A stretch of DNA of 64,000 nt from Phytophthora hibernalis (Eukaryota > Oomycota > Peronosporomycetes > Peronosporales > Peronosporaceae). Location of the stretch: positions 1,116,001 through 1,180,000 of the forward strand of contig JAAKBF010000221.1 of assembly GCA_012656075.1 (NCBI GenBank), written 5' to 3'. The notes beneath the pieces were generated by a model. The model was not told where the DNA came from. It saw only the letters and a program-made list of their open reading frames with translations, and ran no database searches. The position numbers were made by a program, and so were the translations under genes. Positions 57,440-64,000 of this stretch are shown here, piece by piece (within the stretch, counting starts at the first letter, position 1; each line of letters starts with the position of its first letter).

Positions 57440-57640
57440 ATTGGTAATGAGGGCGCTCTCTACTTCCATGTAGAGAGGAAACTGAGGCGCCGCGGGCGTA
57501 GCGGCCACTACCAATACCTGGTGATGTGGCGTGGCTATCCAGAGGCTAAAAACGTGGGAGGCTGGTATCCGGCTCTCGGAGGACTGCGCCGACATCGTGT
57601 CCGCTTATTACCGCTCCTTGGAGCTGGTCGGCGCTAACCG
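57440..57640 (+). pseudogene. Chromodomain-type integrase C-terminus, right arm
   Basis: ALYFHVERKLRRRGRSGHYQ, YLVMWRGYPEAK and, after one missing base at about 57550, NTWEAGIRLSEDCADIVSAY match the aromatic-cage and C-terminal helix pattern of Ty3/Gypsy (chromovirus) integrase chromodomains. A Pro-rich linker precedes it. Comparison with the third copy predicts that the true end is a GRR-stop a few codons later. Chromodomains direct integration to marked chromatin. Confidence 0.7.
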
Positions 57641-57749
57641 CGCCAAGAACACTGAACTGTTCTACCGGCTGCGACTGCCACGACTTCTGGATCTTCTGCA
57701 CAACCTCCTCGAGGATAACGCTCGGAGTGGGCTTCGAGCGCTCAAAATA

Positions 57750-59210
57750 CCGGTTGTGTCACTGGATGTCCACGATGGACTTCGCCATGCGGAAGCGAAA
57801 GCGCCGTTGGGACAGCCAGTCCATGCGATAGGGCGAGTCCGTGAACTTTGGGCAAGGGTACCCCAAGTGATGCAGCCAGCCTGTGAACTCGCGTTCGTTG
57901 GACTGACGGGCGAGGCCCGTGTCGCCGTGGAGGACGACGGGACACTCGTCGTAGTGCTGAACCGTCTTACCCGGCTCACGACTCTGTCGAAGGTATTCGC
58001 GGTACTCCTGTACGGGCCAGTATCGCAGTGCGAGCAGCTGCTCCTTGTTTCGAGGTGCCGCTAGCTCGTGATCGTGCTTCGAGGTTCGCCGCTGCGCAGC
58101 AGTCTCCTTCACATCGCGGGCGCGATCGTGAAGGTGCTGGCGGTTGTCGGGCTGAAGCCGCTCTTAGGGTATGTCATCACCGTCGCCGACATTGGTGATG
58201 ACTTGGGTTTCCGGCTTGGCGGCCTCAGCAGCAGCATGTGTGACAGCAGCAGCACTGCTAGGCGTTGCAGGACTTCCCGTATGGAGACGCCGCTGCTGCT
58301 CTGTTAGCATGGGTGGAGTGCTTGGGTCGTTGACTCGCCCGACTCCAGATCCGACTCGCTGTAGACTACCTCGTCCGAGGCATCCTGCTCCGAGCGGCGT
58401 TTCACATCACTTGTCGAGCCCGGCTCGGGTTTGCGATCGGTAGCTGACGCAGCGTCCTTGGGTACGTCGCTGGCCTGCTTCGCAGTCGCCGAGTCGGACT
58501 TGTCGTCGCCGGCCTCATAGGCCTGGCCACCGTCAGCTTTGGGAGCCTCGCCGTCTCCGTTAGTGGCTTCGTCGCCGTCCATTGGGACTTTGGAAGCTTG
58601 ACCATCGTCGCCAGCAGCTCTGTGAGTCTCATCGTCGCTGTCCGAAGATTTGTCGTCAGGATCCGGGACGTTGGAAGTCGCCGTCGTCGCTGCCGTCGTT
58701 GTCGTCGGCGCGCTCGTATCTCCCGCTCTTGAGCTTCGTCGACTTAGCGTTCCGGGCTGTCGTTGCCCAGAACGAGGTTCGGGTTTGCCTCGCCGTCGGA
58801 GTCCGACTCGACGTCGCTGTCGCCGCCTTCGTATGGGCCGGGCAGGGTGACTTCGGTGCGCTTCCTGCTGGACCGGGATATGGTCACAGCAGGCTTTGCC
58901 TTGCCGTCGAGCATCTTGGAAGCTTTCTTCGGAGGCCGAGGCAGCTTCTGGCTTGGGCTTCGCCGCCCTTCGCCTTGGTGTCGGCGTGCGTAGCGCCTGG
59001 GGTCAGCGCGCTTTGGCATCGCAAGTGGTGCTGGTCTTGGCCTGGTGCCCGGTTGGCGTCTTGGGTTCTCGGCGGGTGTTCGCTCGGGCACAGATTGCAG
59101 AATAAGGCGTTGTCTGTGCGGTTTGCTGGAATTCCCCTGGGACAAGGTGCTTCCCGTTTGGGTGTGGGAGGGTGGAATGAGGCCACTGGACATTGTTCTC
59201 AGTGGTGTGG
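57750..59210 (-). pseudogene. Acidic ORF of the right arm
   Basis: This is the inverted copy of the left-arm acidic ORF with the same domain order, read on the minus strand toward the chromodomain. It retains a short stretch (NPNLVLGND) lost from the left arm after DSDGEA, which matches NPGLITGDE in the third copy. Frame breaks differ from those in the left arm. Confidence 0.55.
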
Positions 59211-59241
59211 TCCACACCATTGGTGTCCGCCACACGCGTGA

Positions 59242-59577
59242 TGTGTGGCACGTCAAGGACTTAAACTGTACTTCAGTCGTACTTAAGTAGTACGTCAGTT
59301 GTGTTAGCAGTACATCAAATGGGTGGCTCCCATTTGGACAGATCAGATTAGACAGGGATTCAGTATGCAGATAGTTAGCAGTAGTTAGAACTACAACAGT
59401 GTTCTTAATATAAATCAGTTTAACTCTAACCCGGACGTTCGCAAGTCAATTGGTACTCGGGACCATATTGGACAGGAATGCTAGGCCTTTTCAAGCTTAC
59501 AGCAGGAAAGCCAGGCGTCTGTTGTGGATAGCGCGTTAACGCTTCCTCTAAAGCTAAGGTGCGTGTGACCCTCAACA
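59242..59577 (-). repeat. LTR-like end of the right arm
   Basis: About 336 bp, the inverted counterpart of 54670-55007. Its outer 100 bp (AGCTAAAG..., GCTTGAAAAGGCC) match the third copy at 62.1 kb in places where the left arm does not. Confidence 0.55.
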
Positions 59578-59845
59578 CAAAAGGACAAAAGCATCACAAA
59601 GCATAATACATGTACAGAGTTCATCGGAAAAGGGAAAAGGTAGGACCAATAAATTCTTCTAGGTTAAACGATTTACAAACGTATTTGTATCGGAGAGTGA
59701 CTATTGACACAAGATCGAATGACTTGGTTTTGTATGGGCTGGTGATGCTGCCCATGTTTTCTATAAGGGGTAGGACTACTTTATCATGCATTGAGCATGT
59801 ATCATCCATGTTTTTTCAAACGAAGCGGAAATAGTTTCCTTTTAA

Positions 59846-60232
59846 ATGACGGAAGCAGAAAATAAATTCGCGATTAGAAACCTGTTTACGCCCATGTCTA
59901 AAACATGTACGATCCATATTGTCGGAACGTCACGAAAAATGAAGAGTGAGAGAGCTGGGCTGTTGTCGGTCAATCCTGTCCACTCAATCTGTCCAGCTAT
60001 AAATGTCGAAGAAGACCACAAGCTTCTATCGGAGTTGGCATCAGAGATGGAAGCAAGAGCACTGACCGGTTTCACGCACATCGCTGTGCACAACCCGTTG
60101 CAGAAGGATAGCGACAATTGCGGTCTCTTTGTGTGCCTTTTCTTATGGAAGCGCCTGTGGAAATATGTCGGGAGTGACTACACTGAAGAAGTCTTGCTCG
60201 AAGACGCTGGCACATTCTGCATGCAGTTGTGA
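59846..60232 (+). pseudogene. Ulp1 (C48) protease C-terminal fragment
   Basis: A 128-codon frame ends with the catalytic Gln-Cys block of Ulp1 proteases (NPLQKDSDNCGLFVCLFLWK), as in the element at 40.0-40.47 kb. The His and Asp blocks are not seen, so it is a fragment. No transposase was found beside it. Confidence 0.55.
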
Positions 60233-60424
60233 ACTTCGACAAGGAGAAGAAGGAGGATGTAAGCATCTAGATCTACGATCTAATCAACGAGCATTGCAGT
60301 ATAGCTCTTGTCACTGTCAACTTCACTTTGCGATCTTATCTTAATGTCTGGCCGCATCCGCTTCGCGGAACACAGCCGAATTCCATGTCGCACAGTATGA
60401 CGATCAAGCCGAAAGCGTCGCGAT

Positions 60425-60802
60425 TAACCCTTTGTTGCCCCATAAATTTTCTATTCGAAAATATGTTTACTTTAATCAAGATAAAATTGCAAAACGATGC
60501 ATAATGCCTCGTTTTGCTATTCCTTTACGGTGACTTTATTCTAAGTATTCTGAAATGACCAGAAAATGTTTAGGGTGATATTTGTAAAACGTGGCATAAT
60601 GCATCGTTTTGGTCAATTTTCCGGGTTAACCCTTTTGTTGCCGACTGGGCCAAAACGTGGCATAATGCATCGTTTTACTAAAATCGTCCAATCAAATATT
60701 ATGATTTTAATATAGACCAATAAGATGTATACCGGAAAATTGACCAAAACGATGCATTATGCCACGTTTTACAATTATCACCCAAAACATTTTCTGGTCA
60801 TT
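60425..60802. repeat. TTAACCC-ended palindromic repeat cluster (piggyBac-like ends)
   Basis: TTAACCCTTTGTTGCCCC at 60425 and TTAACCCTTTTGTTGCC at 60626 are two copies of a terminal motif. A 71-bp inverted repeat spans 60554-60624 and 60732-60802. A near-palindrome of about 25 bp (AAAACGATGCAT...CGTTTT) occurs four times here (about 60490, 60586, 60651, 60745) and once at 35815. The TTAA plus CCC ends recall piggyBac-type transposons, but no transposase is present. Confidence 0.6.
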
Positions 60803-62101
60803 AAGTTGCTCAAGGCTGCGCCTCCGAAGAAGTTACCTGTCGGACCTTCGGAAAATACCGATGATGAAGAAGACGCTCCTACACCTCGACGCAAGTCTAA
60901 GGCTAAGCGTATGCGATCTTTGTCCGCCAGCTCCTCGGGTTCAGACTCCAAGTCGTCTTCCAAGAAAGCACCGACTTCTCCTTCACCCAGCAAACGATCT
61001 CGACAGTCGCCTTCGAAGTCAAGTTTGTCACCACTCTTTCGTCCAGACTTGAGTCTGAATCACTTAAGCTCGAAGCTTCTTCGTCTGAGCTGGAGTTGGG
61101 GTCGCTGCCGGCGAGGAGGGTCGACTGCGGCTTGTCTTCCTGGGCGCCTTCCTGACCTCGGTGAGGTATTCCAGGTCGACCGTAACGAAACACATCCAGT
61201 CCGAGACATGATCCTTCGACCTCATACTCGAAACTCCCCACGATGTCTGCGTTGGAGACTACGTTGGACTCGGTCATCATGCGTCGAGATATGGCATCTC
61301 TGATGATGCAATTCCCCCTCGACCGTTTTGCAGAAAGAGTGTTCTACACGGTATCCTCCCTTCATCGTTTTCTAAGTCATAACCGGGCGATGGTACGTCA
61401 GCTCGATGAGATGGGAGTCCATGCTACGGACGATGTTCTGCACAGTGAAGCTGTGAGTCTTCAGATTCGGCGTAACAATACGTTCCTCCTGAAGTATCTC
61501 GAGAAAGAGGTACAGCGCGTTCATGATGAGGCTGCAAATGCTAGTGCAACGTTGGAATCTGACTTCAAGCGCCTCGCAGACGAAAGTTTCAAGACGGAGC
61601 ACGTATTACGTCGGGTCTGGATGCTGACTTGGATGGTGGTCACCAGCGAATCAGAGACCTTGAACGTACTGCCCAGGATACTTCTTTCGACGCGGACAAG
61701 CTCATGGCATTCCTGAACGAGGGTTCCAACGAGTTCGCAACAACTGGCCTCGACTGCGTAGGCTGTTCAAGCATTTGGAGAAAGGAATCGAACCGCCAGT
61801 TTCTTGGAAGACATGGATCTAAGTGGACGCTGCCGACAAGTCGTACAGGAAGATTCCCGCGTATCCTGGTCCGGCGCCTCCTGAAAATGATGCTGATGAC
61901 GATGACGTTGAAGAAAACGAGGGTAAGACAGAGGATAAACCGCCTACTGCACAAGTGATTGACTTGCGTGGTAGCCGTTCCCCGTCCAAGTCTACAACGC
62001 AACGGCCTTCCAAGAAGTGGCAGAAGTCGGGTAAAAAGTCTTCAAGAACATCCAAGTCGACACACGCTCGGTCTCTAGACGAGTTGCAATTACGACTGTG
62101 A
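60800..62101 (+). pseudogene. Frame-broken coding region, possibly a retroelement gag; family not recognised
   Basis: A Ser/Lys/Pro-rich start (LPVGPSENTDDEEDAPTPRR at about 60830) leads, through successive shifts, into a helical section from ATG 61243 (MSALETTLDSVIMRRDMAS). Coiled-coil parts follow, with QIRRNNTFLLKYLEKEVQRV, DLERTAQDTSFDADKLMAFL and NWPRLRRLFKHLEKG. The tail is acidic then basic (ENDADDDDVEENEG, PSKKWQKSGKKSS) and ends at 62101. Each shift is a net loss of one base. It ends at the first bases of the LTR-like repeat at 62097. Confidence 0.4.
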
Positions 62102-62449
62102 AGGGAGTCATACGCACTTTTGCCTTAGAGGAAGCGTTAACGCGTAACCACAACAGACGCCTGGCGTCTCTGTTGTAAGCTGGGCTTCCAGTCGTTTCCT
62201 GGTACCGAGTACCAAACGACTTGCGAACTTCCGGGTTAGAGTTAAACTGACTGTATTAATCTCACTTGTAAGGTTCTAACTACTGTTAACTATCTGCAAA
62301 CTAAACTTCTGTACTCCAAATGGGTGGCTCTCCATCAATCACCTACCTTAAGTCCGATTCGTATCTAGTGTAAAATACACAATCGTACTTATCCGGGAGC
62401 CGGGTGTCACACACCAACTTATGTGGGGCCTGCACTCGTACTTAAGCGG

Positions 62450-63915
62450 GCTTGTGTGGACCACACGGAAGAACATTGGGTCTCCCCTTTCATAAGTTCT
62501 CTTGCACGGCAAAAGGTGGCGGCCAGCGTGGCCCCGTTACACCCTCCCACACCCAAACGGGAAGCACCTGTCCCAAGGGGAATCCAGCGACGGAGAAGGC
62601 GACGCCTCATTCCAGAAGCCACGCCCAAGACCACACGCGCCGAAGACCACCGACGTCCCACGGGCACGCTCCACCCTCCCGGATGGAAAAGACTCACGAA
62701 GACAAGGCGCCCAGCGCCTCCACTACCAAGCCGAAGAAGACCCCCGCCAGAAAGAAGCAGAATGCCGCTTCTAAGAAGCCCGGCGATTCGCCACAGCCGC
62801 CCCAGACCCGAGCCCGATCCAGCAAGCGCAATGCAGCCCAACTGCCCGGCTCACACGAAGACGCCAGCAGCCACAGCGAGTCGGACGCCGACGTCACGAA
62901 TCCTGGGCTCATCACTGGAGACGAGGACGTCAACATGGACACGGCTCCGGGAGCGAGCGACAAGCAACCGCCGCCGAACCCGATGGAAGAAGCTCCAAAG
63001 GAGCCGGTCGCTGATACAAAAGCTCCGGACGACTCGCAAAAGCCTGGTGCGGGGGCTAAGCACGCGGAAACTTCCGAGGAGCCGTCCGCCACGGACATGA
63101 AGGTTAAGGAGAACCCGCCACGTCGTTCCGAGCACTATTCTCCGGATGACTGTTCCGACGTGGTCGACTACGGTGAGTCCGAGCTTGAAGTGGACGACCA
63201 CGAGCAGGAGAGGACCACGACCCCAACAAGTCCCCACCGCTCACGGAGCAGCAACGCACCTTGCATCCCGGGAGCCCTGCCACTCCTCTGCCGTTGTGCG
63301 GAGCGCAGAGCGCGAGAAGGCAGAGCACGAGACCGCTCGGACCACCGAGCGGGAGACTCAAGTCATTACGAACGTCGTGGAGGGTGAAGAAGTGCCGACA
63401 GAGATGCTCCGGTCCGACAACAAGCAGCATCTCGCCGATTGAGCCCGCGCCGGCCAAGTAGCTGCCGAGCAGCACCGCGACTCCAAGCGCGAACACGAGA
63501 CCACGTCTCCCCGCACGCGAGAGCAGCTGCTCGCATTGCGATGTTGGTCCATCCCTGAGTACCGCGGGTATCTACGACTGAGTCGCGCGCCTGGTCAGAC
63601 CGTCTCTCACTACAACGAGTGTCCGGTCGTGCTGCTCGCCGACACAGGCCTGGCCCGACAGTCCAACGAGACCGACTTCAGGGCGTAGATCCGCCGGCGG
63701 TACCCCTGCCCGAGTTCTTGGTCTCGCCTTATCGAATCGATTATCTGGCTCAGCGGCGTCTTCGCTTTCGCATGGCGAAAATGATTGTCGACGACCATTG
63801 GCACAAGCGGCACTTCGACCGCAATATGCCCGCACCGGGGTGATCCTCGAGGAGGTGGTGCAGAAGATAGAGAAGTCATGGCAGTCCCAGCCGATAGAAC
63901 CTCGAAGTGTTCTCG
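62450..63915 (+). pseudogene. Acidic ORF of the third Gypsy-like copy
   Basis: The first 311 codons are open (62452-63387): a Lys/Pro-rich start (KPKKTPARKKQNAASKKPGD), then SSKRNAAQLPGSHEDASSHS, NPGLITGDEDVNMD and DVVDYGESELEVDDHEQERT. After shifts the conserved C-terminal domain appears: REQLLALRCWSIPEYRGYLR, DTGLARQSNETDF, RIDYLAQRRLRFRMAKMIVD, then VILEEVVQKIEKSWQSQP. Order and spacing agree with the left-arm ORF, which supports true protein coding. The function is unknown. Confidence 0.55.
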
Positions 63916-63917
63916 GA

Positions 63918-64000
63918 CCGGTTAGCGCCGACCGGCTCCGTGGGAGCGCTCGTAAGCGTCCACGACATCGGCGCAGTCCTCCGAGAGGCGGCTACCGGAC
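63918..64000 (-). pseudogene. Chromodomain C-terminal end, third copy (truncated by the window edge)
   Basis: Minus-strand reading gives SRLSEDCADVVDAYERSHGA followed by GRR and a stop at about 63924, which is the end of a Ty3/Gypsy chromodomain integrase. It lies opposite the end of the acidic ORF. Confidence 0.55.

Larger units (their letters stand above)
54670..59577. repeat. 4.9-kb inverted repeat of two head-to-head Gypsy-like 3' ends
   Basis: Left arm 54670-56955 and right arm 57042-59577 are reverse complements, about 99% alike by eye through the interior. The spacer is only about 86 bp. The left arm lacks roughly 170-250 bp present in the right arm at about 57060-57310. The outer 100 bp of each arm diverge to roughly 80%, although both keep a recognisable GGGTCACACGCAC end. 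Small single-base gaps differ between the arms. Each arm contains an LTR-like end, an acidic ORF and the C-terminal part of a chromodomain-type integrase. Confidence 0.85.
62097..64000. mobile_element. Third, diverged Gypsy-like end, running off the window
   Basis: It begins with an LTR-like repeat (62097-62413, TGTGAAGGG to GGTGTCACACA) and continues with an acidic ORF and, on the opposite strand at the very end, the last codons of a chromodomain. The layout is the same as in the arms of the 4.9-kb inverted repeat but with much sequence divergence. The remainder of the element lies beyond 64000. Confidence 0.65.

Noticed and set aside
54670..59577. The inverted repeat as a pure palindromic-read artefact
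   Set aside because: The arms differ in their outer 100 bp and by an internal deletion, which a single-molecule fold-back would not give. An artefact cannot be fully excluded without reads.
1..64000. RxLR or Crinkler effector genes, as often found in gene-sparse Phytophthora regions
   Set aside because: No open frame combines a signal peptide with a properly spaced RxLR/EER or LFLAK motif; isolated Arg-x-Leu-Arg strings lie in shadow frames.
1..64000. tRNA, rRNA or CRISPR features
   Set aside because: No cloverleaf with conserved A and B boxes, no rRNA-like stretch and no regularly spaced repeat array was seen. The 57-bp tandem pair has only two units.

Overview
This window looks like a piece of an oomycete nuclear genome, most likely Phytophthora or a close Peronosporales relative. 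The reasons are short GT-AG introns (64-97 bp), oomycete-type initiator motifs (consensus GCTCATTYBNNNWTTY) just upstream of several genes, and a patchwork of small intact gene islands set in a sea of decayed transposable elements of many classes. No tRNA, rRNA or CRISPR array was seen.

Layout. (1) 1.8-10.7 kb: three tandem paralogues of a very unusual protein, a secreted-type multicopper oxidase fused on one chain to an eight-helix ZIP metal transporter; copy A is on +, copies B and C are on -. (2) 10.8-13.2 kb: AT-rich DNA with no recognised gene. (3) 13.18-18.26 kb: a complete-looking DNA transposon with 53-bp terminal inverted repeats, carrying a DDE transposase, a Myb-like/coiled-coil companion gene and a SET-domain histone-methyltransferase-like gene, followed at once by a 364-bp MITE. 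(4) 18.7-37 kb: relics of MULE, PIF/Harbinger (two), DIRS-like tyrosine-recombinase, Ty3/Gypsy gag-protease and possibly hAT elements. (5) 38-40.85 kb: a MULE-type transposase followed by a Ulp1 SUMO-protease domain, flanked by repeated CCAGGTAT/ATACCTGG motifs. (6) 40.9-47.1 kb: a housekeeping island with WDR83/MORG1 (eight exons, rebuilt here), RTF2, argininosuccinate synthase and class III alcohol dehydrogenase. (7) 48.26-52.89 kb: a young Ty1/Copia element with 310-bp LTRs and a 5-bp target duplication. (8) 54.67-59.58 kb: a 4.9-kb inverted repeat made of two head-to-head 3' ends of a chromodomain Gypsy-like element, with a diverged third relative at 62.1-64.0 kb that runs off the window. 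(9) 59.8-62.1 kb: another Ulp1 fragment, a TTAACCC-ended palindromic repeat family, and a broken gag-like coding region.

How genes may work together. The three oxidase-ZIP proteins keep all four copper-binding motif blocks and both HNFPEG metal-site motifs, so oxidation of a metal outside the cell and its import could be coupled within one polypeptide. This would be functionally reminiscent of the separate fungal Fet3 ferroxidase and Ftr1 permease, but the pairing with ZIP is different. The four genes at 40.9-47.1 kb are unrelated housekeeping functions.

Caution on reading frames. Almost every frame break in otherwise conserved genes (the oxidase-ZIP trio, argininosuccinate synthase, the transposase companion and the Copia polyprotein) is a net loss of one or two bases. 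This pattern suggests uncorrected long-read deletion errors for many of them rather than true pseudogenes, so gene inactivation should not be concluded from this sequence alone.
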